Below, in pieces: positions 53,088 to 62,129 of a DNA stretch of 64,000 nucleotides. This DNA comes from Proteobacteria bacterium ST_bin14 (GTDB lineage: Bacteria; Pseudomonadota; Alphaproteobacteria; Sphingomonadales; Sphingomonadaceae): assembly GCA_002083655.1 (NCBI GenBank), contig MSXR01000004.1, positions 91,952 to 155,951 of the forward strand. The letters run 5' to 3'. The position numbers and the translations under genes were made by a program. The notes under the pieces are model-generated. The model was not told where the DNA came from, made no database searches, and was given only the letters and a program-made list of their open reading frames with translations. The first letter of the stretch is position 1. The number at the start of each line of letters is the position of its first letter.

Positions 53088-55313
53088 ATGATGATGAACA
53101 ATGCCAACGGAACGGGTTTTGCAGTGCTCGCGCGACGGGCTCTGGGCCACTGGGGCAGCGTGTCGGTGATGGCGATGGCCGCGCTGATGGCGGCAAGCCC
53201 TGCGGCTGCCCAGACTCAGCCTAGCGCCGATGCGCCTGCCAAGGCCGAAGTCGCAGACGCGAATGGCATTGATATCGTTGTTACCGCCCGCCGCCGCGAG
53301 GAAAGCCTGCTCGACACGCCGATCGCGATCAGCGCCTTTGGCGGTGAAACGCTGAAGGCCCTTAATGCGCGTAATCTGGAAGATGTGGGCAAATATGTCC
53401 CCAACCTGACGATCAGCCGATACGGCGTCGGCAACACCGCACAGGCCGCGATCTTCATTCGCGCCATCGGGCTTCAGGATCACTTGATCACCACTGATCC
53501 GGGCGTTGGTGTGTATCTTGATGGCGTCTACCTTGGTCGCCAGCTTGGATCGAACCTGTCGCTGCAGAATATCGAGCGGGTGGAAGTGCTGCGTGGTCCG
53601 CAGGGCACGCTTTATGGCCGCAATACGCTGGGCGGTGCGGTTAACATCATCACCCGCAAGCCGGGCAGCGAAGAGTCGGTTGAGGTTGATGCGCAGGTCG
53701 GTTCGCGCGGGCGGATTAACGGCAGCTTTTATGCCGATACGCGCGTAGCCCCAACGCTCGCAGTGTCGATCAATGGCAGCTATCAAAGCCGTGGCGGCGT
53801 TGGCGATGCCGTTAACGTGTCCAATCCCAGCGCGCGGATTGGCGAGCAGAATGATTTCAGCGGTCGCGCGGCTGCTTACTAGACGCCGAGCGACAGTTTT
53901 TCGGTGCTGACCGCGGTCGATTTCGTGCGCTCACGCGGCGGGCAGTCGCCGTACAAGGTTGATATCTATGATCCGATCGCCGCTGGCTTCACCCAAGCGA
54001 CGCAGGTGCGCCCGGACGATTCGGGCACCGATGTCCCCGGACTTGAATCGACCTCGCTCGATCTGTTCGGCGCATCGATCACCGCCGAGTTGAAGCTGAG
54101 TGACGAGCTGACGACCAAATTCATCACCAGCTATCGCCAGACCAAGTACACCGGTGGTCTTTCCGACACCGACAATATTTCGCGCCAGTCGGTTTTCCCG
54201 GAAAGCGGTGATGCGGAACAGGTATCGACCGAACTGCAGCTGAATGGCGAGTTCGGCGCGTTCAACTTCGTCACCGGTCTCTATTATTTCTATGAAGATG
54301 GCAGCAACGATTCGTCGCCAGCGTTTTTCTTCGGCGGCAATAGCAGTTTTACGCTTCAGCAAACCACCAACAGCTATGCGGCTTATGCCAATGGCAGTTA
54401 CAACATCACCGACAAGCTCTCGATCGGCGCGGGTGTGCGCTATTCGAGTGATGACAAGCGCGCGACCGCGCAATTCACCAGCTTTCCTGGCCCCGTCACA
54501 CGCACGGCCAGCTATGATGAAGTGACCGCGCAGGGCAACATCACCTATAAGTTCGACGATAACGTCTCGGTCTATGGCACGATCCAGCTTGGCTATCAGC
54601 CGGGCAGCTTCACGCCGCGTCCCTTTGGTGGCCCGGCATCGTTCAACGCATCACCCGAGACGACCGCAACCAATTACGAAATCGGCTTGAAGGGCCGCAT
54701 TACCCCCAATTGGGTGGTGCTGCTGTCGGCATTCAACACCAACTATAATGATCGTGGGCTGCCCTATTCGTTCATCAACGCGAACGGATTTAACACCGTG
54801 ATCATCGCCGCCGATGCGCGGGCACGCGGGATCGAGGCGGAATCAACCGTCACCTTTGGCGGTTTGCGCCTGAAGGGATCGCTCGGCTATCTCGACAGCA
54901 AGATCACCAGTGTGAACTCGCTGCCGCCTGCGTTCTTCCCGACGGGCGGCACGCCGGTCGCTGGTGCGCCGACCGCGCTCAGCCCCGAATTCACCGGGGC
55001 GGTAACGGCAAGCTACACCTTCGATCTGGCGAATGGCGGCTCGATCACCGCGCAGGGCGATTATTCCTATCGCGGCGAGCAGTTCGGCCAGCCCGTCGCC
55101 CGCGCCAGTGAGCTGATCGACGCGCGCAGCCTGGTGGGCTTCAACCTGAAATATGAAAACGAAGCCCGTGATCTGAGCTTCAGCATCTATGGCAGCAACA
55201 TTTTCAACAAGGTCTATGATCAGGGCCGGTTGGACCAGGGCGGCTTTGTGGGCGTTGTGGTGAGCAATGACCGCAGCGAGTTCGGTGTGCGGCTGACCAA
55301 GAAGTTCCGGTAA
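53088..55313 (+). pseudogene. TonB-dependent receptor interrupted by one in-frame amber codon
   Basis: A 741-codon reading frame coding an outer-membrane receptor, broken only by TAG at 53880-53882 (codon 265, in the barrel just after GRAAAY). Before it: signal peptide (about 1-44), TonB-box-like IDIVVTARRREESLLDTPIAI (in part), plug DPGVGVYLDGVYLGRQ and VEVLRGPQGTLYGRNTLGGAVNI (in part). After it, the frame runs unbroken through barrel strands to RLTKKFR. The FecA/FyuA-like plug motifs are those of sphingomonad TonB receptors of unknown ligand. GGAG lies 7 bases before ATG 53088. Recent mutation, sequencing error or suppression are all possible. Confidence 0.9.
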
Positions 55314-55396
55314 ACCGGGCTGCGATGACCGGGGTGGCGCAGGCCGCCCCGGTGATTGTGGGCGCTGACCAAGCCGACAACCCGTCCGCCACTGGG

Positions 55397-55414
55397 CCCC
55401 GGCCTTCGCCGGGG
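55397..55414. repeat. Short GC-rich hairpin after the TonB pseudogene
   Basis: CCCCGGC (55397-55403), loop CTTC, GCCGGGG (55408-55414): perfect 7-bp stem without a T run, just before the larger repeat at 55454. Confidence 0.6.
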
Positions 55415-55453
55415 AAGCGGTGAGGGGGCAGATGGCGCGAACAAAACGCGATC

Positions 55454-55532
55454 GTCACCCACGCGCGTAGCGAAGCAATCCAGGGTCACCGTCTGCGGCG
55501 CGGCTGGATGTTTCGCTACGCTCGTGGGTGAC
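55454..55532. repeat. Inverted-repeat element between TonB pseudogene and ysxC
   Basis: 21-bp arms 55454-55474 and 55512-55532 with one mismatch, enclosing 37 bases. The GTCACCCACG...CGTAGCGAA wording differs from the other repeats in the window, so it is a separate family. It lies between two convergent genes. Confidence 0.85.
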
Positions 55533-55565
55533 GGAAGTTGCTGAAACGGCAGGCTATCCGCCTGC

Positions 55566-56204
55566 CTAACCAATCGCTTCAATTACCGCCGCGCGCAATT
55601 CGGGGATGCCGAAGCCGACCTCGCTTGAGGTTGCCATGATGTCGGGATGCGCGGCGGGCCGTTTGCGGGCTTCGGCGGCGGTGGCTTCGGTGATTTTCAG
55701 CAATTCGGTGGGCTTGATCTTGTCTGCCTTGGTCAGGATCAGGCGATAGCTGACGGCCGCTTTGTCGAGCATTTCCATGATTTCATGGTCGACATCCTTC
55801 AGCCCGTGGCGCGAATCGACCAGCACCAGCACGCGCTTCAACACTTGCCGACCGCGCAGGAAATCATTGATCAGGAACCGCCATTTCTTGACCATGTCCT
55901 TGGGCGCCTTGGCAAAGCCATAGCCCGGCATATCCACCAGCCGCAGCTTCAGCGGATCGCCCACGTCGAAGAAGTTCAACTCCTGCGTGCGGCCCGGCGT
56001 GTTCGATGTGCGCGCCAGCGAATTGCGCCCGGTGAGCGCATTCAACAGCGACGACTTGCCGACATTGGATCGCCCCGCAAACGCGATTTCGGGCACGTCT
56101 GGATCTGGAATAAACTCCAGCGTGGGTGCAGACTTCAAGAAGCTGATCGGCCCGGCAAAGGTGATCCGTGCCGCCTCGATCAGATCCTCGTCAAATTCAG
56201 CCAT
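55566..56204 (-). CDS. ysxC: Ribosome biogenesis GTPase YsxC/YihA (EngB)
   Basis: A 212-residue Ras-like GTPase for 50S assembly. G1 is FAGRSNVGKSSLLNALTGRN near residue 42, then G3 LVDMPGYGFAKAP near 92, G4 ILTKADKIKP near 155 and G5 ATSSEVGFGI. The preceding yidC stop is 6 bases upstream in the operon. Length is typical. Confidence 0.97.
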   Translation of the reverse strand: MAEFDEDLIEAARITFAGPISFLKSAPTLEFIPDPDVPEIAFAGRSNVGKSSLLNALTGRNSLARTSNTPGRTQELNFFDVGDPLKLRLVDMPGYGFAKAPKDMVKKWRFLINDFLRGRQVLKRVLVLVDSRHGLKDVDHEIMEMLDKAAVSYRLILTKADKIKPTELLKITEATAAEARKRPAAHPDIMATSSEVGFGIPELRAAVIEAIG

Positions 56205-56210
56205 GCGCCA

Positions 56211-57971
56211 TCATTTCTTGGTTGCCGGGACAAGCATCTCGGGGTGTCGCGCATAGAGCATCCGCTGCTGCAGGATCGTCAGTACGTTCGACGTGATCCA
56301 GTAAAGCTGCAACCCGACGGCAAATGGTGCCATCACGAACATCAACATCCACGGCATGATCGCGAACACCTGTTTCTGGGCTTCATCCATTGGCGCGGGG
56401 TTGAGCTTGAACTGGAAGTACATCGAAATGCCCAGCATGATCGGGATGATCCCAATCGCGATAAAAACCGGGGGCGTGAAAGGGAGCAGGCCGAACAGGT
56501 TTATCGGCGTCAACGGATCGGGTGCGGCCAGATCGCGAATCCACAGCACAAACGGCTGGTGCCGCATTTCGGTTGAGAGCAGCAGCACCTTGTACAGCGC
56601 GTACATGATGGGAATCTGCAACAGGGTAGGGCCACAGCCGCCCAGCGGGTTCACCCCTTCGGTTTTGTACAGCGCCATGATTTCCTGCTGCTGGCGCGGC
56701 TTATCGTCCTTATAGCGTTCCTGCAGCAGCTTCATCTTGGGCTGGATCGCCTTCATTTTCGCCATGGAGGCGAACTGGCGCTGGGCGATCGGGAACAGCA
56801 GCCCCCGAATCGTCACCGTCAGCAAAATGATTGCGACGCCGAAATTGCTCACCAGCCGGAACAGAAAGTCGAGATAATAGAAGATCGGCTTTTCGACGAT
56901 GCGGAACCAGCCCCAGTCGATTGCCTTGTCAAAATTGGCGATGTTGCCGCCATCCTGATATTTGTCGATCAGTCGCACTTCCTTGGCACCGGCGAAAAAG
57001 CGCGAAGATGTGCTGGCGGTTTTGCCGGGCGCGATCTTTACCGGGGTGCTGGCGTAATCGGCCTGGAACACATCGCCCGATGCACGAAACCCCGAATGCA
57101 CTTGCGCGCCTTGATCAGGGATCAGCGCGGTCAGCCAATACAGGTCGCCAAAGCCCAGCCAGCCGCCCTTGGCATCAAAGTAATTGGCACCAGCCTTGGC
57201 CGTGGTGCCGCCGATCGCGTCAAAAAACCCTGGCTCTTCACCACGAAGGTTGGGATAGCCGATGTCGTAGTTCGCGCCCGGCCCGAACACGCCGATCGGC
57301 CCGACATGGTTCACCCAGGTATCGATATCCGTTGGCACGCCAGTCCGTGAAATCAGGCCATAAGGGCGCAAAGTGACGGGGGTGGTGCCACCGTTGCCGG
57401 CAATCTGTTCAACCGTGAACAGATAATCATTGTCGACCGCGATCTTGATCTGAAAGCGCAGTCCCTGCGGGTTGGCCCAGCTAAGCGTCACCGGGCGGCC
57501 CGGCGTCAGGGTTGTCGCATCGGCGGTCCAGACGCTGTTCTTGTCGGGCGCGGCGACGCCGTCACCCGACCAACCAAAGCCTGCAAAATAGCTGTGCGTC
57601 GTGCCCGATGGCGACAGCAGCCGCACCGGCGGGGAATTCTTTTTGATCGTCTCTGCATGGCGTAACAGCACAAGATCGTCGAGCCGCGCGCCCTTCAGGT
57701 TGATGGAGCCCTTTAGCGACGGCGTGATAACTGCCACACGCGGGGTTTCCGCCAGCACGACGGCGCGGTCGCGCGTCGCCTTTACCGCGTCGACGGCAGG
57801 GGCTGTTGCATTGGAGGTAACGGGGCCGGTTGGCGCGGGGCCTGGCAGCACGCGCGCGATCGGGGGGCGCTTGGGTTGCGGAAACAGACTCTGCGACACA
57901 ATCGGCCAGCCGACCAGGATCAGCGCGGCAATCGCCAGAAACAGCACCATGTTGCGATTTTCTTGGTTCAC
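56211..57971 (-). CDS. yidC: Membrane protein insertase YidC
   Basis: A 586-residue insertase (about 550 in E. coli). An N-terminal helix (RNMVLFLAIAALILVGWPIVS, part) is followed by a periplasmic beta-domain (about 60-350) and the conserved five-helix core: NFGVAIILLTVTIRGLLFPI, LQIPIMYALYKVLL and MPWMLMFVMAPFAVGLQLYW. It inserts membrane proteins with or without SecYEG. It lies 33 bases after yidD. Confidence 0.97.
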   Translation of the reverse strand: MNQENRNMVLFLAIAALILVGWPIVSQSLFPQPKRPPIARVLPGPAPTGPVTSNATAPAVDAVKATRDRAVVLAETPRVAVITPSLKGSINLKGARLDDLVLLRHAETIKKNSPPVRLLSPSGTTHSYFAGFGWSGDGVAAPDKNSVWTADATTLTPGRPVTLSWANPQGLRFQIKIAVDNDYLFTVEQIAGNGGTTPVTLRPYGLISRTGVPTDIDTWVNHVGPIGVFGPGANYDIGYPNLRGEEPGFFDAIGGTTAKAGANYFDAKGGWLGFGDLYWLTALIPDQGAQVHSGFRASGDVFQADYASTPVKIAPGKTASTSSRFFAGAKEVRLIDKYQDGGNIANFDKAIDWGWFRIVEKPIFYYLDFLFRLVSNFGVAIILLTVTIRGLLFPIAQRQFASMAKMKAIQPKMKLLQERYKDDKPRQQQEIMALYKTEGVNPLGGCGPTLLQIPIMYALYKVLLLSTEMRHQPFVLWIRDLAAPDPLTPINLFGLLPFTPPVFIAIGIIPIMLGISMYFQFKLNPAPMDEAQKQVFAIMPWMLMFVMAPFAVGLQLYWITSNVLTILQQRMLYARHPEMLVPATKK

Positions 57972-58004
57972 TGAAGACTGTCCCGATCGTGAATTTTTGT
58001 GCGT

Positions 58005-58217
58005 TTAAGGAACGGGATCATATCCGGATCCCCCCCAGGGATGGCAGCGCGCGATCCGTTTTGCCGCGAGCCAACTCCCCTTCAGCGCGCCATAGCGGCG
58101 AAGTGCAGTGATTGCATAGGCCGAACAGGACGGCGCATAGCGGCAGGACGGCGGCAGGATGACCGACGGCCCCAATTGCCAGCCCCGTGTGAGCAGAATC
58201 AGCAGCCGGGCGATCAT
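58005..58217 (-). CDS. yidD: Membrane protein insertion efficiency factor YidD
   Basis: A 70-residue small protein with the YidD motif RYAPSCSAYAITALRRYGALKGSWLAAKRIARCHPWG (only fragments quoted: PSCSAYAITALRRYG and CHPWGGSGYDPVP). It overlaps rnpA by 4 bases and precedes yidC, so the two are made together. Confidence 0.93.
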   Translation of the reverse strand: MIARLLILLTRGWQLGPSVILPPSCRYAPSCSAYAITALRRYGALKGSWLAAKRIARCHPWGGSGYDPVP

Positions 58218-58621
58218 CTGGCCGGCCCGCGGGCAACCTTGGCGAGCGCCTTGGCCAGATCGGCCTGCAACACCGCAAAATCGCGCTTCAGCCCATCTGA
58301 ACGGCCAATCAGCACATGATCATGGCCCCGCAACCCTGCCTTGGGCAACACATCACGCGCCAATGCGCGCAACCGCCGCTTCAGGCGATTGCGCACCACC
58401 GAATTGCCGATTTTTTTGGTAACGGTAAAGCCAATCCGCATGTCGGCCACACCATCAGCCCGGTCGCGCGCGAGCAGCACAAAGCCCGGCATTGGCGCAC
58501 GCTTACCAGCATTCGCCGCAAGGAAATCGCGGCGAATTTTCAGGCCGTGGATAATGGCCCCGGACACTTCGGGCCGCAAAGCCACTTCGGTCCCCAACGC
58601 CACTTCAGCCCGCACCAGCAC
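58214..58621 (-). CDS. rnpA: Ribonuclease P protein component
   Basis: About 135 residues with the start at GTG 58621, the basic protein subunit of RNase P. Core: GLKIRRDFLAANAGKR, RIGFTVTKKIGNSVVRNRLKRRL (in part), ARDVLPKAGLRGHDHVLIGR. The first 20 residues are encoded by an 18-bp degenerate tandem repeat (Val-Ala-Leu-rich), and several in-frame GTGs occur, so the true start may be as late as GTG 58565-58567. It follows rpmH and overlaps yidD by 4 bases. Confidence 0.88.
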   Translation of the reverse strand: MLVRAEVALGTEVALRPEVSGAIIHGLKIRRDFLAANAGKRAPMPGFVLLARDRADGVADMRIGFTVTKKIGNSVVRNRLKRRLRALARDVLPKAGLRGHDHVLIGRSDGLKRDFAVLQADLAKALAKVARGPAR

Positions 58622-58637
58622 TTAAGCCCGCACCACA
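58566..58637. repeat. Four 18-bp degenerate tandem repeats at the rnpA start
   Basis: Four units (58566-58583, 58584-58601, 58602-58619, 58620-58637), each beginning ACTTCGG/ACTTCAG/ACTTAAG. On the minus strand each unit encodes a hexapeptide of the VAL..E type; the array spans the rpmH-rnpA gap and the rnpA N-terminus. Confidence 0.8.
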
Positions 58638-58659
58638 GGGGCAGGGCTGTTGCCGGCTA

Positions 58660-58794
58660 TTATGCCGAAAGCTTCTTGCGACCGCGTGCGCGGCGCGCAC
58701 GGAGGATGTTGCGACCGCCCACCGTTGCCGTCCGCGCGCGGAAGCCGTGGCGGCGTGCACGCACCAGATTGCTCGGCTGAAAGGTCCGCTTCAT
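58660..58794 (-). CDS. rpmH: 50S ribosomal protein L34
   Basis: A 44-residue basic protein starting MKRTFQPSNLVRARRHGF and ending GRKKLSA, the L34 pattern. It is the first gene of the rpmH-rnpA-yidD-yidC-ysxC operon on the minus strand. No SD is strong in the stretch just before the ATG. Confidence 0.96.
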   Translation of the reverse strand: MKRTFQPSNLVRARRHGFRARTATVGGRNILRARRARGRKKLSA

Positions 58795-58821
58795 CACTCA
58801 TTCCCTGATCATCGAAAATAC

Positions 58822-58846
58822 AAAAAGGCCACCAAAAACGACGGCC
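58822..58846 (-). terminator. Possible attenuator hairpin in the rpmH leader
   Basis: On the minus strand GGCCGTC (58846-58840) pairs with GGTGGCC (58833-58827), with two G-U pairs, followed by five T (58826-58822). It lies 28 bases before the rpmH start. Weak but terminator-like, so a regulatory leader is possible. Confidence 0.35.
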
Positions 58847-58858
58847 GACTGGCGAAAG

Positions 58859-58887
58859 CCTTTAGGGGAGCCCCGCAGCCAAGTCAA
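58859..58887 (-). promoter_or_regulatory. Candidate rpmH promoter
   Basis: On the minus strand, TTGACT (58887-58882), a 17-base spacer and TAAAGG (58864-58859). The -35 box is good, the -10 poor. Position upstream of the attenuator-like hairpin fits a ribosomal operon. Confidence 0.4.
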
Positions 58888-58900
58888 CGATGACAACAGA

Positions 58901-59302
58901 TCAGGTCCGGCGACCACTGATGAAATCTCTGGCCGTCCGCCAAAAACTGGCAAAGGCCGACAATTTTTTGCCATCCTTGCCCAGCGGGCGGTCCCGTTCG
59001 AATCGGCGCAAGGCGCTCGCGCGGCGCAGGCCAAGATCGGCATAATAGCCAAGCGGCGGCCAACGGCGCTTCGCCCGCACAAATACACGCTTTGCGATGG
59101 CCGAATTCTGCAACATCAACGCAAGCCCTGCCGCAAATACGAAAACGCCGCCGGGGCCGGGGATAACGCCGACCAGCGGCGATACCAGAATGATCAGCGC
59201 ACCAACCAACGTCAGGCCAAGCCGGACGGCGGCGCTACGCGGGCGGATTTGATGCGCTATCGACACAGATGCCGATGTGGGGGTGGTGTGTTGTTTTTGC
59301 AA
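58901..59302 (-). CDS. PGPGW-type small membrane protein
   Basis: About 133 residues with two hydrophobic segments around SPLVGVIPGPGGVFVFAAGLAL (in part) and an R/K-rich C-terminal tail (ALRRFERDRPLGKDGKK). The PGPG turn between two helices is the mark of the PGPGW family of uncharacterised membrane proteins. The start is uncertain; TTG 59302 gives a sensible length, and longer in-frame versions reach 59395. It is divergent from comM. Confidence 0.55.
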   Translation of the reverse strand: MQKQHTTPTSASVSIAHQIRPRSAAVRLGLTLVGALIILVSPLVGVIPGPGGVFVFAAGLALMLQNSAIAKRVFVRAKRRWPPLGYYADLGLRRASALRRFERDRPLGKDGKKLSAFASFWRTARDFISGRRT

Positions 59303-59394
59303 GACAGTCTTCCGCAAGCTTCCTTCATTTAAGAAAGCGGGTATGAACAGAGCATTAGCCGGATGGCGCGCGCCTGACGGGGGGCGGAGGGGCA

Positions 59395-60903
59395 ATGGTC
59401 GCGATCGTATCGACAGTGGCGTATCTTGGGCTTGAGGCGCGCGGGGTGGAAGTGCAGGTGCAGGTCGCGCCCGGTTTGCCCGCCTTCAATATCGTGGGGC
59501 TGGCGGACAAGGCCGTCGCTGAAAGCCGCGAGCGCGTGCGTGCAGCCATTGCTGCACTAGGCCTGGCGCTGCCGCCCAAGCGGATCACCGTTAATCTGTC
59601 ACCCGCTGATCTGCCCAAGGAAGGGTCGCATTACGATCTGCCCATCGCGCTGGGCGTGCTGGGCGCCATGGGCGTGGTGGATGCCGAAACGCTGGCCGAT
59701 TATGTGGTGGTGGGCGAACTTGGTCTGGACGCACGGATCGCGACTTCGCCCGGCGTGCTGCTGGCAGCGCTGCACGCCTCGGCTGAGTCAAAGGGGCTGG
59801 TGTGCCCTGCCGCGCAAGGGCCGGAAGCGGCGTGGGCGGGATCAATAGAGGTTATTGCAGCACCCGATCTCCTCTCGCTGCTCAACCATTTCAAGGGCCA
59901 CGGCCTGCTCGCCACGCCCGAGCCGGGGGTCGCCGAACTCGCCGATCATGGCCCCGATCTGCGGCAGGTAAAGGGGCAGGAAACCGCCAAGCGCGCGCTG
60001 GAGATTGCAGCGGCGGGCGGGCACAATCTGCTGATGGTCGGCCCGCCGGGTTCGGGCAAATCCCTGATGGCGTCGTGCCTGCCGGGGATTTTACCGCCGC
60101 TCGATTCGAGCGAGGCGCTGGAGGTTTCCATGGTCGCATCGGTTGCCGGAACGCTTCAGGGCGGGCGGCTTACCCGGTCGCGGCCCTATCGTGCGCCGCA
60201 TCATTCGGCATCGATGGCAGCACTGGTCGGTGGCGGGTTGAAGGTGAAGCCGGGTGAGGTGAGTCTGGCGCATCTGGGCGTGCTATTCCTTGATGAACTG
60301 CCCGAGTTTCAGCGCGCGGTGCTGGATTCGCTGCGCCAGCCGCTGGAGACCGGCACGGTCAGCGTTGCGCGGGCGAATGCGCACGTCACCTTTCCAGCGC
60401 GGGTGCAGTTGGTCGCGGCGATGAACCCGTGTCGCTGCGGCCATTTGGGCGATGCAGCGCTCGCCTGTTCGCGGGCGCCCCGGTGCGCCGCTGATTATCA
60501 GGCCAAGGTGTCGGGGCCACTCCTCGACCGGATTGACCTGCATGTCGATGTGGCAGCGGTGAGCGCCGCCGATCTTGTGCTGCCGCCCCCAGCCGAAGGA
60601 TCGGCAGAAGTCGCCGCGCGGGTGGCCGCAGCCCGCGCTATCCAGCGTGCGCGCTATGCAGCCACCACCGCGCGCACCAATGCCGAGGCAGATGGCCCGG
60701 TGCTGGAGGCGGTCGCGACCCCGGATGACGCTGGCAGGAAGTTGCTGGCGCAGGCGGCAGAGGCAATGCGGCTATCCGCGCGCGGCTACACCCGGATTTT
60801 GCGGGTGGCGAGGACGATCGCCGATTTGGCGGGGAGCGAGGGGGTGGGGCGCATTCATGTGGCGGAAGCGCTTAGCTACCGTAGGCAGGCGCCGCGGAGT
60901 TAG
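59395..60903 (+). CDS. comM: YifB/ComM family Mg-chelatase-like AAA+ ATPase
   Basis: A 502-residue ComM. The N-terminal domain has LEARGVEVQVQVAPGLPAFNIVGLADKA (in part), the AAA+ core has Walker A VGPPGSGKSLMASC near residue 215, Walker B VLFLDELPEF, then the CGHLGD zinc-like motif and YQAKVSGPLLDRID (sensor). In Vibrio, ComM helps branch migration during natural transformation. AGGGGC lies just before the ATG. Length is typical. Confidence 0.94.
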   Translation: MVAIVSTVAYLGLEARGVEVQVQVAPGLPAFNIVGLADKAVAESRERVRAAIAALGLALPPKRITVNLSPADLPKEGSHYDLPIALGVLGAMGVVDAETLADYVVVGELGLDARIATSPGVLLAALHASAESKGLVCPAAQGPEAAWAGSIEVIAAPDLLSLLNHFKGHGLLATPEPGVAELADHGPDLRQVKGQETAKRALEIAAAGGHNLLMVGPPGSGKSLMASCLPGILPPLDSSEALEVSMVASVAGTLQGGRLTRSRPYRAPHHSASMAALVGGGLKVKPGEVSLAHLGVLFLDELPEFQRAVLDSLRQPLETGTVSVARANAHVTFPARVQLVAAMNPCRCGHLGDAALACSRAPRCAADYQAKVSGPLLDRIDLHVDVAAVSAADLVLPPPAEGSAEVAARVAAARAIQRARYAATTARTNAEADGPVLEAVATPDDAGRKLLAQAAEAMRLSARGYTRILRVARTIADLAGSEGVGRIHVAEALSYRRQAPRS

Positions 60904-60950
60904 GGAGGGCGAGTCCCTAAATCGTTGGCCGATAATGGTGGAAAGCGGAC

Positions 60951-61211
60951 CTACACCGACCAGAGCCGGTCGAACTCCGCCGGTTCTATATCGGTCGCTA
61001 TTGATGGTGCGATTTGGGCTAGGTCGAAAACGCCGTACTTAGCGCGCGTTGGTGCGCCGGGATGCCGGTGGACTGCATTGCCACTTTCGTCGTAGCCAAG
61101 CTCGCGTGTGACCGTGCCTTGCTCATCAACTTCGGTGAGGATGCGCGATAAGCCCCACGCATCCGCAAGCCCCGTAACCTCATCTTCAGTCCAAAGTAGA
61201 ATACGCCGCAT
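60951..61211 (-). CDS. Hypothetical protein, 86 residues
   Basis: A small acidic protein: RRILLWTEDEVTGLADAW start, DEQGTVTRELGYDESGNAVHRHPG and ATDIEPAEFDRLWSV (fragments). I recognise no family. It has codon use like its neighbours and a plausible fold (mixed alpha/beta). Situated between comM and a repeat element. Confidence 0.55.
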   Translation of the reverse strand: MRRILLWTEDEVTGLADAWGLSRILTEVDEQGTVTRELGYDESGNAVHRHPGAPTRAKYGVFDLAQIAPSIATDIEPAEFDRLWSV

Positions 61212-61272
61212 GGGGTGACCATAGCTGAGCAGGTAATGTCCGCAAATGGGCGATTACGACCTTCTCTCATTC

Positions 61273-61352
61273 GTCACCCCGGACTTGATCCGGGGTCCCG
61301 CTTTTCTGCGGTCGGGCAAGGCAGCGGGACCCCGGGTCTAGCCCGGGGTGAC
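61273..61352. repeat. Inverted-repeat element upstream of the GreA/GreB-type gene
   Basis: 29-bp arms 61273-61301 and 61324-61352 with three mismatches, 22-base centre. The GTCACCCCGG...CCGGGGTCCCGC wording is a frequent sphingomonad intergenic repeat. It lies between two minus-strand genes, 31 bases from the end of the next. Confidence 0.88.
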
Positions 61353-61382
61353 GGCTCGGGTTCGGGCACGACGCCCTAGCGT

Positions 61383-61847
61383 TTACCCAGCCCGCTCAAT
61401 CCCCAAAATCTCGATCGCATCTGCCGTTCCTGCAAAATCCAACACCTCACCCACTTCGCCGCCAATGAGCGCGCGGGCGAGGGGAGCGGTGAAGGGGATT
61501 TTGTCTGTCACCCCCTCGGCTTCGTCGCTGCCGACCAGCATCACCCCGCGCGCCGCGCCGTTCAGCGTGAACCGCACGCGCGACCCGAACGCGACACGGT
61601 CCGGCGGCGGGGGCGGGGCAAGTTGCGCGCTGGTTTTGCGCGTGATCCAATAGCGGCGCTGACGTTTGGCATCGGCCAGTGCAACCTCGTCCGTCTCGGC
61701 AGCGACCATCGCCTCCGCCGTCGCCAGCCGCGCCTCAATCAGCGCCAGCCCGGCGGCGGTTACCAGATTGGGGCCGGGCGGGATCGGCAGCTCGAATTTG
61801 GGCTCGAGCACTTCCTCATCGCTGTCGCGGCGAAACGCGACGCTCAT
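61383..61847 (-). CDS. GreA/GreB family transcription elongation factor
   Basis: A 154-residue protein. An N-terminal coiled-coil region (ALIEARLATAEAMVAAETDEVALADAKR in part) is followed by a C-terminal FKBP-like domain: DRVAFGSRVRFTLNGAARGV and VTDKIPFTAPLARALIGGEVGEVL (in part). The N-terminal coiled coil looks shorter than in standard GreA. Such factors help RNA polymerase leave arrested states. ATG 61847 is chosen; an ATG a few residues upstream is possible. Confidence 0.85.
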   Translation of the reverse strand: MSVAFRRDSDEEVLEPKFELPIPPGPNLVTAAGLALIEARLATAEAMVAAETDEVALADAKRQRRYWITRKTSAQLAPPPPPDRVAFGSRVRFTLNGAARGVMLVGSDEAEGVTDKIPFTAPLARALIGGEVGEVLDFAGTADAIEILGIERAG

Positions 61848-61997
61848 CGGGGCATGCAAGGGGTGTGGTTCATGCGCGATTATGGTCCCGGTAGATTGAC
61901 GAATGCAACGTCCGCCAACGGGCTAGGGACTGGGCCGGGCACTGGACCCGGCAAAGACTTGCGATCCCGCGCGGCTTGGGTTAGCGACCACAGCGTT

Positions 61998-62082
61998 GCG
62001 GGCGTGGTGGAACTGGTAGACGCGCCGGACTCAAAATCCGGTTCCGAAAGGAGTGTCGGTTCGATTCCGACCGCCCGCACCA
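61998..62082 (+). tRNA. tRNA-Leu (anticodon CAA)
   Basis: 85 nt including an encoded CCA. Acceptor GCGGGCG/CGCCCGC, long variable arm, anticodon stem CCGGA-TCCGG around loop CTCAAAA (anticodon CAA), T arm GTCGG-TTCGATT-CCGAC. Reads UUG. tRNA-Leu genes are frequent integration sites, but no integrase was seen. Confidence 0.97.
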
Positions 62083-62121
62083 TCCTTGTAATTCGAAAGC
62101 CATGCTTTCAATCCACAAGGA
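62083..62121 (+). other. Stem-loop just after tRNA-Leu
   Basis: TCCTTGT (62083-62089) pairs with ACAAGGA (62115-62121), enclosing GAAAGC-CAT-GCTTTC (62095-62109). It abuts the CCA end and may be a 3' processing or ending structure. Confidence 0.5.
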
Positions 62122-62129
62122 AAACCTGA

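Noticed and set aside
61998..62082. tRNA-Leu as a proven island attachment site
   Set aside because: No integrase and no repeat of the tRNA 3' end within the window; only gene remnants hint at it.
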